The notes: generated by a model from the letters alone, not told the origin. 64,000 bases of DNA from Polynucleobacter sp. AP-Titi-500A-B4 (GCF_018688095.1 NZ_CP061311.1:368764-432763), one strand, 5' to 3'. Shown: positions 8,374 through 16,889, counted from the first letter of the stretch. Made by a program: numbers and translations.

Positions 8374-9963
8374 TTAAGTTCTTCTGCCAGGCTCTGGTAG
8401 TGGCACCATCACTGCTTGACCAGGAGCGCTACAGCCTTGATCACAGCAACGGCCCGGCTGTTTATTTTTGGTAATTGCGCGCTCTTGATTGCTGGTCAAT
8501 ACCCCGCGATCCAATAAGCGCTCTACCAATTCCACTTTATTACCGATTGGATATTGGCGATAGATCTCTTTTTTCATGGCTGCAGGCGATCCACCACCGT
8601 GCAGACTAATCACGGAATACCAACCACCTTGATACGAAGCTGTCAGATCTTCAATGAAGCGGGCTACTTCAATACGCTTATCGTAGGGGACTGCTGGATT
8701 AGCGCGCAATACCTCTGCTAGAGTGGCAGCCGTTGCTGGGTTGTGATCTTCATCAGGGCCAGGTAGCGCTACGATGAGACCTCCCGATACTTCATGCGCC
8801 AGGCGATGCATGTCATAAATTTGTGTAGCTAGTAATAGTTTGCCAATATTAGAGAACACAGGCTCAGGCATAAACGATTTACTGTGAGGATCTTGTGTGC
8901 CATAGACGCTGGCAGCAACGCCACAGGCATAAAACCCCTCGGTAATTTTGATGAGCTCAACCATGGGATCACGCAAGTTAGATTTAGTTTCTGGATCAAA
9001 TCCATTGGCTTCACACATCAAGGCGCCAGCACCAATCAAGAGATCTCCAAAGCCCGCTCTTGCTGCAATACAGCTGTGACGATGATGAGTGGCGTAGCTA
9101 TAAGTCAGCACGCTAGAGTGTTCCCACTCGCCCGCATAAAATACGCGCTCCCAAGGCACAAATACTTTATCGAAAATCACCACACCAGTCGATTGCCCGT
9201 ATTTACTGGAAAACAGCGGCTTGCCATGTTCCACTTTATCGCCTGGGCGCCCAGCGGGGCGGGCAACAATGGTGATGCCTTTGGCATCGATAGGGACTGC
9301 ACAGCAGATTGCAAAGGCGGCATCTTCTTTGCTCATATTCCGGCCCGGCATCACTAAAAACTCATGCATATAGGGTGCACCAGTCACAATGGCTTTAGTT
9401 CCTGAAATGACCACACCTTTTGCATCTTGTGAGACCACATGAACATAGGTGTCGGGGTTTGCTTGTTCATGTGGTCTACGTGATCTATCACCTTTAGCAT
9501 CAGTCATGGCAATGCCAAGTGATAAATCGTTTTGCTGAACGTGTGAAAGATATTCTGCAAACTTTGCGCGATGCTCATTGCTTCCACGCGCATCATCAAT
9601 ATGTGCTGATACTTGGCCGATAGCATTTAATGCATCATGCGCCAAATAGCGTTGAGCACAGCCTGTTTCTTGGCACAGTACCCGTATTGCTTCTAATTTA
9701 TTAAGGAGATCACCTGAGGATTGGTTGATGTGCAGCATGCGAGGTACTTGCACACCATTTTGATCTGCGAGCATTAAGGGCGCTAATGCGGGATCGTGCA
9801 CCATATCGTAGGTCACCCCCAGGGCTTGTACGCCCGGTCTTAAAGAGGGCTCATCAGCCACCGACTCTACAAGACGACCATCAACATATACCGTCGGTTT
9901 TAAGGCGCGCAAGGACTCTTGATAGTCTTTGCTGGTCATGAATGGAGTAGTGTTTTGGCTCAT
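8374..9963 (-). CDS. HpaB-family flavoprotein (4-hydroxyphenylacetate 3-hydroxylase type)
   Basis: A 529-residue member of the family that holds flavin-dependent 4-hydroxyphenylacetate 3-monooxygenase (HpaB) and 4-hydroxybutyryl-CoA dehydratase. Acyl-CoA-dehydrogenase-like fold segments are seen (HDALNAIGQ, VFVPWERVF, HHRHSCIAARAGFGD, PYDKRIEVARFIEDL). As I recall the dehydratase, it binds a [4Fe-4S] cluster through a CxxxC pair; here the equivalent is Cys102-Ala-Gln-Arg-Tyr106, so one ligand is missing and a monooxygenase role is favoured. No reductase (HpaC) gene is adjacent. The C-terminus has an odd Cys-rich tail (GRCCDQGCSAPG). Transcription is divergent from the TetR gene over a palindromic operator, which predicts repression by that regulator and induction by the substrate or a relative. 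The true substrate is unknown. Confidence 0.8.
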   Translation of the reverse strand: MSQNTTPFMTSKDYQESLRALKPTVYVDGRLVESVADEPSLRPGVQALGVTYDMVHDPALAPLMLADQNGVQVPRMLHINQSSGDLLNKLEAIRVLCQETGCAQRYLAHDALNAIGQVSAHIDDARGSNEHRAKFAEYLSHVQQNDLSLGIAMTDAKGDRSRRPHEQANPDTYVHVVSQDAKGVVISGTKAIVTGAPYMHEFLVMPGRNMSKEDAAFAICCAVPIDAKGITIVARPAGRPGDKVEHGKPLFSSKYGQSTGVVIFDKVFVPWERVFYAGEWEHSSVLTYSYATHHRHSCIAARAGFGDLLIGAGALMCEANGFDPETKSNLRDPMVELIKITEGFYACGVAASVYGTQDPHSKSFMPEPVFSNIGKLLLATQIYDMHRLAHEVSGGLIVALPGPDEDHNPATAATLAEVLRANPAVPYDKRIEVARFIEDLTASYQGGWYSVISLHGGGSPAAMKKEIYRQYPIGNKVELVERLLDRGVLTSNQERAITKNKQPGRCCDQGCSAPGQAVMVPLPEPGRRT

Positions 9964-9998
9964 AGAAGTCCTGGGGCTGAATATTGGTGATAGCTGAA

Positions 9999-10027
9999 AT
10001 CATACACAATAATTGAACACTGTTCAA
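9999..10027 (-). promoter_or_regulatory. Promoter of the HpaB-family gene
   Basis: Reading on the minus strand, TTGAAC (10022-10027) and TATGAT (9999-10004) are separated by exactly 17 bases. The -35 box lies inside the 27-bp palindrome, so a bound TetR dimer would block RNA polymerase. AGGA before the ATG at 9963 serves as ribosome binding site. Confidence 0.7.
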
Positions 10028-10033
10028 TTATTG
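10007..10033. promoter_or_regulatory. 27-bp palindromic operator for the TetR regulator
   Basis: Perfect inverted repeat with arms CAATAATTGAACA and TGTTCAATTATTG around a single central C, located between the divergent HpaB-family and tetR genes. Size and placement are typical of TetR operators. It covers the -35 of the leftward promoter and the spacer or -35 region of the rightward promoter. Confidence 0.85.
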
Positions 10034-10042
10034 CTACAGTTG

Positions 10043-10048
10043 TATAAT
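10043..10048 (+). promoter_or_regulatory. -10 box of a probably leaderless tetR promoter
   Basis: A perfect TATAAT ends only six bases before the tetR ATG (10055), and no ribosome binding site is present in between. The transcript should therefore start at or next to the A of the ATG. The -35 is weak (TGTTCA, 16-base spacing) and lies within the palindrome, predicting autorepression. Confidence 0.6.
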
Positions 10049-10054
10049 TAACCC

Positions 10055-10702
10055 ATGAATCAAGCCATTGCATCCCCTCGAGACCTTCGTCAGCAGGCCC
10101 TAGCCGATGCCAAGCGCAAGCATATTTTGAGTGCCGCAACATCGGTATTTATTGAGTTTGGTTTGGAGGCAGTCAGCATGCGTGAGATTGCTAAGCGTGC
10201 TGGCTATACCGCAGGCGCAATCTACAGTTACTTTGCTAATAAAGAAGAGATTTATGGCGCCTTACTGGCGGAATCACTTGAGCGCTTGAATGAGTTTGTC
10301 AGTGCTGCAGCTGAAAAAAGTACAAGCTCAAAAGGCAATGCATTTGAAGAGTTGCGTCAGAGTGCTTTGGCGTTTTATCGCTTCTATCGAGACAACCCAC
10401 GAGACTTAGATTTGGGCTTCTATCTCTTTCAAGGGTTGAAGCCACGCGGGTTAGGGAATGAATGGGACCAAGCGCTCAATACACGTTTAAGAGATGCCAT
10501 GCGCCCTCAGGAAATGGCTCTGCGCAATTTGGCTTGCAATGCTAAAGAGGTAGACTCTGAATTGACAGCCATATTTGCCCATATTGTTGGGGTGTTACTA
10601 CTAAATCATACGGGTCGTATCCGAATGTTTGGCAAGGGCGCGGATGAATTAATGGCGCACTATTTGGATAACTTAGCACTTCGCCTGCCTAAGAAAAAAT
10701 AA
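10055..10702 (+). CDS. TetR/AcrR-family transcriptional regulator
   Basis: Homodimeric repressor of 215 residues. The N-terminal helix-turn-helix is clear: ILSAATSVFIEFGLEAVSMREIAKRAG followed by YTAGAIYSYFANKEEIYGALL (in two consecutive stretches), which is the standard TetR recognition region at residues 24-70. The C-terminal ligand domain is not diagnostic. It is divergent from the HpaB-family gene with a perfect 27-bp palindrome in between, and 19 bases upstream of an isochorismatase-like hydrolase, so it most likely controls both itself and this small catabolic set. The ligand is unknown. Confidence 0.92.
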   Translation: MNQAIASPRDLRQQALADAKRKHILSAATSVFIEFGLEAVSMREIAKRAGYTAGAIYSYFANKEEIYGALLAESLERLNEFVSAAAEKSTSSKGNAFEELRQSALAFYRFYRDNPRDLDLGFYLFQGLKPRGLGNEWDQALNTRLRDAMRPQEMALRNLACNAKEVDSELTAIFAHIVGVLLLNHTGRIRMFGKGADELMAHYLDNLALRLPKKK

Positions 10703-10721
10703 CTGAATAATTTTCTACATC

Positions 10722-11267
10722 ATGATCAATCAAGCCACCAGCATTCTTGTTTTAGTTGACTATCAAACTCGCTTAATGCCGAGCATTCATGAGGGAGAGG
10801 GTACTATTGCTTCAGCACTATTTTTAGCTAAGGTAGCACAAGTTTTAGAGATTCCAATTTTGGGGACTGAGCAAAACCCAGAGGGTCTTGGGCCCAATGA
10901 TGAGCGCATTAAACAGTTCTGTAGTCAAACACTTGTAAAGCATTCTTTTAATGCTGCTGCGGATGGTTTGGTTGATTCGATTAAAGCCATTAACCCGAAA
11001 ATTTCACAGATCGTATTGGCTGGTTGTGAAGCGCACGTTTGCTTGATGCAAACGGCTTTGGGTTTATTGGATGCGGGCTATGAGCTTGCACTTGTCGCTG
11101 AGGCTAGTGGCAGCAGATTGCCACAAGATAAACAGTTAGCTCTAGATCGTTTAGCTCGGCAGGGGGTTGCTTTACTCGGTGCTGAAATGCTGGCATTTGA
11201 ATGGCTCAAGACTTCTGAGCATCCCCAGTTTAAAAATATTTTGCAGTTGATTAAAAACAGAACCTAA
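10722..11267 (+). CDS. Isochorismatase-like (cysteine) hydrolase
   Basis: Member of the isochorismatase-like alpha/beta superfamily (YcaC/nicotinamidase group), 181 residues, cytoplasmic. The catalytic triad is visible: Asp in LVLVDYQTRLMP, Lys in LVKHSFNA, and Cys in LAGCEAHVCLMQTA preceded by the family cis-peptide region. Such enzymes hydrolyse amides or vinyl ethers; this one cannot be assigned a substrate. It begins 19 bases after tetR and is probably cotranscribed with it, so it may act on a product linked to the HpaB-family enzyme. Confidence 0.88.
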   Translation: MINQATSILVLVDYQTRLMPSIHEGEGTIASALFLAKVAQVLEIPILGTEQNPEGLGPNDERIKQFCSQTLVKHSFNAAADGLVDSIKAINPKISQIVLAGCEAHVCLMQTALGLLDAGYELALVAEASGSRLPQDKQLALDRLARQGVALLGAEMLAFEWLKTSEHPQFKNILQLIKNRT

Positions 11268-11316
11268 ATGGGTGAATAATTCATCCATACATCATTTAAG
11301 AAAATAAAGAGGCAAT

Positions 11317-12087
11317 ATGGAACATACCGTTTTAGTTACTGGTGCTACTGCTGGATTTGGCGAAGCAACCGCTCGTCGATTTTTGGCTCATGGGCACAAG
11401 GTCATTGCAGTAGGTAGAAGAACTGAGCGTTTAGAGGCACTCAAAGCATCTTTGCCGGCAGATCAACAAAAGAAGTTACTCACTTTAGCGGTGGATGTTT
11501 GTGACAGCGCCAAAGTAGATACATTGGCGAGTACTCTACCTGTTGACTTTGCCAATGTCACGGTCTTGGTCAATAACGCCGGCTTGGCTTTGGGTCTAGA
11601 GCCTGCCCATAAAGCGTTCTTGAGTGATTGGGATCGCATGATAGATACCAATATCAAGGGTCTAGTTCATATGAGTCGCGCATTTTTACCCGGTATGGTT
11701 GAGCGTAAGTGTGGTCACGTCATTAATATCGGCTCGGTTGCAGCAAACTACCCATACCCTGGTGGCAATGTATATGGCGGTACCAAAGCATTTGTAAAGC
11801 AATTTAGTTTGAACTTACGCGCTGATTTAATTGGCACCCCACTTCGTGTGACCTGCGTTGAGCCTGGCATGTGCGCTGGAACAGAATTTTCAAACGTGCG
11901 CTTTAAGGGTGATAACGATAAAGCCGGCAAGGTTTATACAGGCGTAAAGGCTTTAAGTGCTGATGATGTTGCAGAGGCGATTTATTGGTCAGCTACTTTA
12001 CCAAGCCATATGAACATCAATGTGCTTGAACTCATGCCAATTCAGCAGGCATTTAGTCCCTTCAATATTCACCGCGGAGAGCTCTAA
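11317..12087 (+). CDS. Short-chain dehydrogenase/reductase (YdfG type)
   Basis: NAD(P)-dependent classical SDR of 256 residues. The cofactor glycine motif is TGATAGFGEA at residues 7-16, with GRRTERL after strand 2, which favours NADP. NNAG is at strand 4, and the catalytic Ser, Tyr and Lys are in IGSVAANYPYPGGNVYGGTK. The closest well-known relatives are 3-hydroxy acid (serine or L-allo-threonine) dehydrogenases of the YdfG type, whose C-terminus includes VLELMPIQQAFSPF-like sequence as here. AGAGG lies before the ATG. Its last codons overlap the convergent DUF2889 gene by four bases. Confidence 0.9.
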   Translation: MEHTVLVTGATAGFGEATARRFLAHGHKVIAVGRRTERLEALKASLPADQQKKLLTLAVDVCDSAKVDTLASTLPVDFANVTVLVNNAGLALGLEPAHKAFLSDWDRMIDTNIKGLVHMSRAFLPGMVERKCGHVINIGSVAANYPYPGGNVYGGTKAFVKQFSLNLRADLIGTPLRVTCVEPGMCAGTEFSNVRFKGDNDKAGKVYTGVKALSADDVAEAIYWSATLPSHMNINVLELMPIQQAFSPFNIHRGEL

Positions 12088-12632
12088 GATTTTTTGTCTT
12101 GGTCTTTCCAGCGGTAAAACTGGGGATAGATGCGCATTACAACCGGGCCGTTAAAGTCCCAGGATTTACAAGTGCCCAGATAGAGTGGTGGCTTGTTTTC
12201 ATCAGGATCAAATAGCGCCCTTGGTATCGATTGAAAGGCGGCTGTTGCCAAGCTGTTGAGTAATTCGCGCAAATGGGTGCAACCAGCAATCCCGCCTAAA
12301 TGGGTTTGGATGGTCTTGCGCCAACCCTTGCCTAAGCGCTCACCGATCAGTCCTTCCATGGGAGGAATTGCTTGAGGGCATTCAGGGTGCGGATGACCAA
12401 TCATGCTGACTTCGATATCTTTAATGACAAGATCATCATTCAATGTGAGACGCACCCACATGTCATGAAAAGCTTCACCAGGTTGCCAAGTCGTTGCACC
12501 AGTGACAAATGGTGTTGCCTTGTAATCCTTGAGGTGGCCTTCAATATCCCATAGGCCATCTTCCCTTGCAAATCCTTGAAAGGTAATTTCTCGAGTGTGT
12601 AATGGTGTGCGTGGTTTTGGATCGGGAAGCAT
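12084..12632 (-). CDS. DUF2889 family protein
   Basis: A 182-residue soluble protein that matches, from memory, the DUF2889 family: N-terminal LHTREITFQGFAREDGLWDI, a central MWVRLTLNDDLVIKDIEVSM, and the conserved GIAGCTHLRELL segment. Function is not known, though members often lie near aromatic or acyl-CoA catabolic genes, which agrees with the adjacent HpaB-family region. Convergent with the SDR and divergent from rsuA. Confidence 0.8.
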   Translation of the reverse strand: MLPDPKPRTPLHTREITFQGFAREDGLWDIEGHLKDYKATPFVTGATTWQPGEAFHDMWVRLTLNDDLVIKDIEVSMIGHPHPECPQAIPPMEGLIGERLGKGWRKTIQTHLGGIAGCTHLRELLNSLATAAFQSIPRALFDPDENKPPLYLGTCKSWDFNGPVVMRIYPQFYRWKDQDKKS

Positions 12633-12728
12633 AGGGAGGATTCAAATCAAATGGATACTCTCATGATAATGAATTCCTGACGGCGAAGCCTGTAAAGTAG
12701 TAGTGCTCTGTAGTATTCTCTGCTGCAT

Positions 12729-13457
12729 ATGGCAAAACCGATTTCCCTTGAAAAGATCCTCTTTAGCCAAGGTTTTGGCACGCGGCGCTATTGCGCTGAC
12801 TTGGTCTATGCTGACCTCGTGAAGGTCAACTGCGTGATGGCAGAAGATCCCGAGGAACGTATTTCTACTGAAGGTCTCATACTGAATGTAGAGGGCAAGG
12901 ACTGGGAGTATCACGAAAAAGCGTATATCGCTTTTCATAAGCCACCCAATTATGAGTGCTCTCATAAGACTACTCATCACCCCAGCGTCTATAGTTTATT
13001 GCCAGCCCCTTTTGTTGAGCGAGGTCTGCAATGTGTAGGGCGCCTAGACTATGACACGACAGGTTTGTTATTAATCTCTGATGATGGTCAGTTCATTCAT
13101 AAAATGACGACACCCAAAAAGAATATTGGCAAAGTGTATGAGATCACAACTCCAGAGACGATTACACAATCTCAAATAGAGCATCTGATGAATGGTGTAA
13201 TGTTGGATGATGATCCAAAACCATGCTACGCGACTGCATGCAAGCAACTGTCTGATCATCTCTTAGCAATGACGATTGTGGAAGGTCGCTATCATCAGGT
13301 AAAACGCATGATGGCTGCTGTGGGTAATCATGTTGCCAAGTTACATCGGACTGAAATCGGCGCATATGTCATGCCTGCAGATCTTGCTGAAGGTCAATGG
13401 CGCTGGTTGTATGCAGAGGATTTAAAGCGCCTATCGCAAAGTGTGGAGACTAAATGA
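12729..13457 (+). CDS. rsuA: 16S rRNA pseudouridine synthase, RsuA/RluB/E/F family
   Basis: Pseudouridine synthase of 242 residues. An N-terminal S4-like RNA-binding stretch (ISLEKILFSQGFGTRRYCADL) is followed by the catalytic motif GRLDYDTTGLLLISDDG, whose Asp is the active-site residue, and by the closing EGRYHQVKRMMAAVGNHV motif that defines the RsuA family. RsuA modifies U516 of 16S rRNA; the assignment within the family is by overall similarity. No ribosome binding site is evident. The stop overlaps the phhB start (ATGA), so the two are translationally coupled. Confidence 0.88.
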   Translation: MAKPISLEKILFSQGFGTRRYCADLVYADLVKVNCVMAEDPEERISTEGLILNVEGKDWEYHEKAYIAFHKPPNYECSHKTTHHPSVYSLLPAPFVERGLQCVGRLDYDTTGLLLISDDGQFIHKMTTPKKNIGKVYEITTPETITQSQIEHLMNGVMLDDDPKPCYATACKQLSDHLLAMTIVEGRYHQVKRMMAAVGNHVAKLHRTEIGAYVMPADLAEGQWRWLYAEDLKRLSQSVETK

Positions 13458-13753
13458 GCTATCAGGCTTTACCAAAAGACTTTGATCTAAAGAGAGTAAT
13501 TCCGCTTTGGACTCTTGAGCCTTCGGGTATTCAAATTCGGCGGGAGTTTGTTTTTAAAGACTTCCAGCAGGCGTTTGCCTTCATGACCTTATGTGCCCAA
13601 TACGCCGAAGAAATTGATCATCATCCAGATTGGATGAATACTTGGAATAAGGTTGTCGTGCATCTGAGCACGCACTCAGCAAAAGCCTTGACTGAGTTAG
13701 ATATACAAATGGCAAAAACAATGGATGCTTTTGCCTTGCAAGTGGAGTCTTAA
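13454..13753 (+). CDS. phhB: Pterin-4a-carbinolamine dehydratase
   Basis: A 99-residue 4a-hydroxytetrahydrobiopterin dehydratase, which recycles the pterin cofactor of aromatic amino acid hydroxylases. The family motif EEIDHHPDW is present with the paired histidines and Asp, followed by NKVVVHLSTHS and the C-terminal LTELDIQMAKTMD helix. No phenylalanine hydroxylase gene is nearby. Many bacteria use this protein in molybdopterin-related or pterin repair roles, and a molybdenum enzyme lies just downstream, but a link is only conjecture. Coupled to rsuA by a four-base overlap. Confidence 0.92.
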   Translation: MSYQALPKDFDLKRVIPLWTLEPSGIQIRREFVFKDFQQAFAFMTLCAQYAEEIDHHPDWMNTWNKVVVHLSTHSAKALTELDIQMAKTMDAFALQVES

Positions 13754-13756
13754 AGG

Positions 13757-13972
13757 CTAGTGCTCTTCGCCTTCATGATCTTCTTCGTTCAGACTCATCA
13801 AAATCGTGGCCAATAAGCCATAAACCACTTCAGTAGCGATCATCCCGTCTTCATCTAATTCATCAATCAGGTCGTTGAGACAATCCTCCGTTGGCTCATT
13901 GAGTAGCGTCATGGCGCACTCACACCCATAGTCAAAATCTTCGTCGTTTTGGGATTGATTTTCGTTTGTCAT
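13757..13972 (-). CDS. Small acidic hypothetical protein
   Basis: A 71-residue very acidic protein (many Asp and Glu, only one Lys/Arg-type basic residue apparent) with two cysteines close together in YGCECAMTLL, and a C-terminal hydrophobic helix VVYGLLATILMSL. I do not recognise the family. Codon structure and its neat fit between phhB and iorA support a real gene. No function is proposed. Confidence 0.6.
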   Translation of the reverse strand: MTNENQSQNDEDFDYGCECAMTLLNEPTEDCLNDLIDELDEDGMIATEVVYGLLATILMSLNEEDHEGEEH

Positions 13973-14068
13973 AAATGTCCTTAATTGAGGTCTCAGGATA
14001 GCAAATTCCGCCTAGCTTCGATAGCAGTAAATACCTCTGGAGGGGGTGATTTCACCATTTGGTAAAAA

Positions 14069-14097
14069 TTGATGTGCACCCGCAAAAAGACAATAAT
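14069..14097 (+). promoter_or_regulatory. Predicted promoter of iorA-iorB
   Basis: TTGATG (14069-14074) and AATAAT (14092-14097) are separated by 17 bases, about 40 bases before iorA. A strong ribosome binding site GAGGAGG at 14125-14131 follows. Confidence 0.5.
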
Positions 14098-14135
14098 GAT
14101 TTATAGTGATTTGAAAATAAAACAGAGGAGGCAGC

Positions 14136-14633
14136 ATGCAGTTAAATATCAATGGACAAACCCAGAATATCGACGTAGAGCCTAATATGCCCTTGCTGTG
14201 GGCAATCCGAGAGGTCGTAGGGCTGACAGGTACAAAGTATGGTTGTGGAGTCGCTCAGTGTGGCGCCTGCACTGTCTATATGAATGGTGAACCTGTGCGT
14301 TCATGTTCGATTCCCGTATCTGCTGTTGGTGCTGCCAAGATCACAACCATTGAATCTCTCTCCAAAGACAATACTCATCCAGTTCAAAAAGCCTGGATTG
14401 CACTGGATGTTCCACAATGTGGATATTGCCAGTCTGGCCAAGTCATGGCAGCTGCAGCGCTACTGAAGAGAATTCCAAAACCTACGGATGCAGATATCGA
14501 TAACGCAATGTCCAATATTTGCCGTTGTGGTACCTATCAAAAAATCCGAGATGGTATTCATGTCGCCTCTGGTCAGAAAAAACTAGCAGATGTGTTGGCG
14601 CAATACCAAGCCTCTCCTGCGACTCGTGGTTAA
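14136..14633 (+). CDS. iorA: [2Fe-2S] subunit of a molybdenum hydroxylase
   Basis: Small iron-sulfur subunit (165 residues) of a two-subunit xanthine-oxidase-family hydroxylase, most like isoquinoline 1-oxidoreductase alpha. The N-terminal plant-type ferredoxin cluster is in YGCGVAQCGACTVYMNG with the fourth Cys in PVRSC; the second [2Fe-2S] is in CGYCQSGQVMAA and NICRCGTYQKI. All eight cysteines are there. It passes electrons from the molybdenum subunit IorB, encoded ten bases downstream. The FAD subunit of xanthine dehydrogenase is absent, as in isoquinoline or periplasmic aldehyde oxidoreductases that use a cytochrome as acceptor. Confidence 0.92.
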   Translation: MQLNINGQTQNIDVEPNMPLLWAIREVVGLTGTKYGCGVAQCGACTVYMNGEPVRSCSIPVSAVGAAKITTIESLSKDNTHPVQKAWIALDVPQCGYCQSGQVMAAAALLKRIPKPTDADIDNAMSNICRCGTYQKIRDGIHVASGQKKLADVLAQYQASPATRG

Positions 14634-14643
14634 GGGGAAGAAC

Positions 14644-16851
14644 ATGACACTAGAAAATCATTCACGTCGCGAATTTATTATCAAGGGCACCTTAGTTGGT
14701 GGTGGCTTGATGTTGGGAGTAGGTGCTTTGCCTGAATTTGCTTTTGCGCAGGCTGGTCAATACGATCCAAACTCTCCGCCCAAGACTGGCGAGGCTGAAG
14801 TCAACGCTTGGGTAAGCATCAAACCAGATGACACGGTGTATATCAGAATAGCGCGTTCAGAAATGGGTCAGGGCACGCGTACTGGCCTAGCGCAGCTCGT
14901 TACTGAAGAGTTGGAGTGCAATTGGAAGAATGTCAAAACCCAGTCTGCAACGCCTGGACAAAGTTTGGCTCGTAAAAGGGTGTGGGGCGAGCATGGAACG
15001 GGCGGTAGTCGTGGCATTCGTATCTCTGAAGACTATGTGCGCCGTGGTGCAGCCGCAGCTCGCATCATGCTAGTACAAGCTGCCGCAAATCAGTGGAATG
15101 TTCCCGTCAGCGAATTGACAGTCAACAAGGGTGTGATTACCCATGTGCCGACAGGTCGTAAAACTACCTTCGGCAAAGTTGCTGAACTGGCATCCACCCT
15201 AACTCCGCCAGATCCTAAATCAATCACCTTAAGAGATCCTCGTAACTGGAAGGTTGCTGGTCAGCCTTATGCGCGCTTAGATACCGCCAATAAAGTAAAT
15301 GGTACTAAAGTGTATGGCGCAGATTTACAAATGCCAGGTATGTTGAGCGCATCAGTGAAGTCTTGCCCTGTATTCGGCGGCAAGCTAGTCAGTTATGACG
15401 AAGCGAAGATCAAAAATATGCGCGGTGTTAAAGGTGTGGTTCAAATTAATGACAGTACGCTTGCGGTGGTTGCGGACACTTGGTGGCGTGCCAATACTGC
15501 TTTAAGTGCTTTACCAATCGTGTGGGATGAAGGTAAGAGCGCTAACGTTTCCCAGGTTGATATCGATAAGATGCTGCGTGCGGGCTTAGATGAGCAAGGC
15601 GACTTCTGGCAGCGTAAGGTGGGCGATGCGCCTGAGGCCATTAATGGCTCGGCTAAAAAAGTAGAAGCTGTTTATTACACACCGTATCGCGCTCACGTCA
15701 CGATGGAGCCTATGAATGCCACCGTCAAAATTAGTGGCGATCGTGCTGAGGCTTGGGTGCCTACACAAAATGGCGAAGGATCGTTAGCGGCATTATCAGA
15801 AGCAACAGGAATTCCGCTAGCCAATTGTGAAATCTATAAATTGGACTCTGGCTGTGGTTTAGGTCGTCGTGGCTCTACTCAAGACTTCACCACTTTTGCC
15901 GCTAAGGTCGCCATGAAATACCCAGGTGTACCTGTAAAAGTGCTCTGGAGTCGTGAAGAAGATATGACGCATGACTATTACCATCCAATCGCTATGGCAA
16001 AAATGACTGCAGGTATTGATGGCAGTGGCAATGTGACGGGGATGCACATCAAAGTCTCGGGTCAATCTATTAATGCCACACTTGCGCCAACAGCCATTAA
16101 AAACGGTAAGGACGAGCGGCAGCTTCAAGGTTTGTATGAAAACGGCCCTGATGCTCAGTTAGGCTATACATTCCCAACCTTATTGACTGAATACGTCATG
16201 AAGAATACGCATGTGCCCGTGGGTCCATGGCGTGGTGTGAATACCAATCAGAATGGTATTTTCATGGAATGTTTTATGGATGAGTGTGCCAAAGCGGCTG
16301 GCAAGGATCCGGTGAAATTTAGGCAGGCCGTGATGCAAAGTCATCCTAAGCATTTGGGTGTGCTCAATGCTGCTGCTCAGAAAGCCAATTGGGATAAACC
16401 ACTTCCAGCAGGCACCTTTCGCGGGGTAGCGCAATTCATGGGCTATGCCAGTTACTCTGCTTGTGTTGCTGAGGTCTCGGTTGATGGCAATATGGTTCAC
16501 GTCAAGCGCTTAGTTTTTGCTTTGAACTCTGGCCATGTTGTTAACCCTTACTTAACGCGTGAGCAAATTGAAGGATCTGTAGCCATGGCTTTGGGTGCTA
16601 TCTTCAATCCAGAGATCACGGTTGAAAATGGACGTATCAAGCAACAGAATTTGGATTCTTATCCAATGCTGAAGTTAGCCTCTACACCCAGAATTGAAAC
16701 GGTGCTAGTGCCAACTTATGATTTCTGGGGTGGAGTGGGTGAGCCAACGATTTGTGTAGTTGGCCCAGCAGTTGCAAATGCCGTATCTGCAGCAATTGGT
16801 AGGCCTGTTCGTAACTTCCCGCTTTATAAAGAAGGTTTGAGCTTGGCATAA
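14644..16851 (+). CDS. iorB: Molybdopterin subunit of a Tat-exported hydroxylase
   Basis: Large catalytic subunit of 735 residues in the isoquinoline 1-oxidoreductase beta group of the xanthine oxidase family. The start at 14644 is chosen over an upstream ATG (14590) because GGGGAAG precedes it and because it places a Tat-type signal at the N-terminus (SRREFIIKGTLVGGG, AFAQA cleavage region). Molybdopterin contact motifs are seen in EMGQGTRTGLAQL, GLGRRGSTQDF and PWRGVNTNQN, and the base catalyst Glu in GGVGEPTICVVGPA. With IorA it should oxidise an N-heterocycle or aldehyde in the periplasm; the substrate is not known. The operon ends in a strong terminator. Cofactor would come from moaA-mobA-moeA 8 kb away. 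Confidence 0.9.
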   Translation: MTLENHSRREFIIKGTLVGGGLMLGVGALPEFAFAQAGQYDPNSPPKTGEAEVNAWVSIKPDDTVYIRIARSEMGQGTRTGLAQLVTEELECNWKNVKTQSATPGQSLARKRVWGEHGTGGSRGIRISEDYVRRGAAAARIMLVQAAANQWNVPVSELTVNKGVITHVPTGRKTTFGKVAELASTLTPPDPKSITLRDPRNWKVAGQPYARLDTANKVNGTKVYGADLQMPGMLSASVKSCPVFGGKLVSYDEAKIKNMRGVKGVVQINDSTLAVVADTWWRANTALSALPIVWDEGKSANVSQVDIDKMLRAGLDEQGDFWQRKVGDAPEAINGSAKKVEAVYYTPYRAHVTMEPMNATVKISGDRAEAWVPTQNGEGSLAALSEATGIPLANCEIYKLDSGCGLGRRGSTQDFTTFAAKVAMKYPGVPVKVLWSREEDMTHDYYHPIAMAKMTAGIDGSGNVTGMHIKVSGQSINATLAPTAIKNGKDERQLQGLYENGPDAQLGYTFPTLLTEYVMKNTHVPVGPWRGVNTNQNGIFMECFMDECAKAAGKDPVKFRQAVMQSHPKHLGVLNAAAQKANWDKPLPAGTFRGVAQFMGYASYSACVAEVSVDGNMVHVKRLVFALNSGHVVNPYLTREQIEGSVAMALGAIFNPEITVENGRIKQQNLDSYPMLKLASTPRIETVLVPTYDFWGGVGEPTICVVGPAVANAVSAAIGRPVRNFPLYKEGLSLA

Positions 16852-16889
16852 GCCTGGTTTAGCCTTTACCTTAAGGTTTGTTTAATAAC

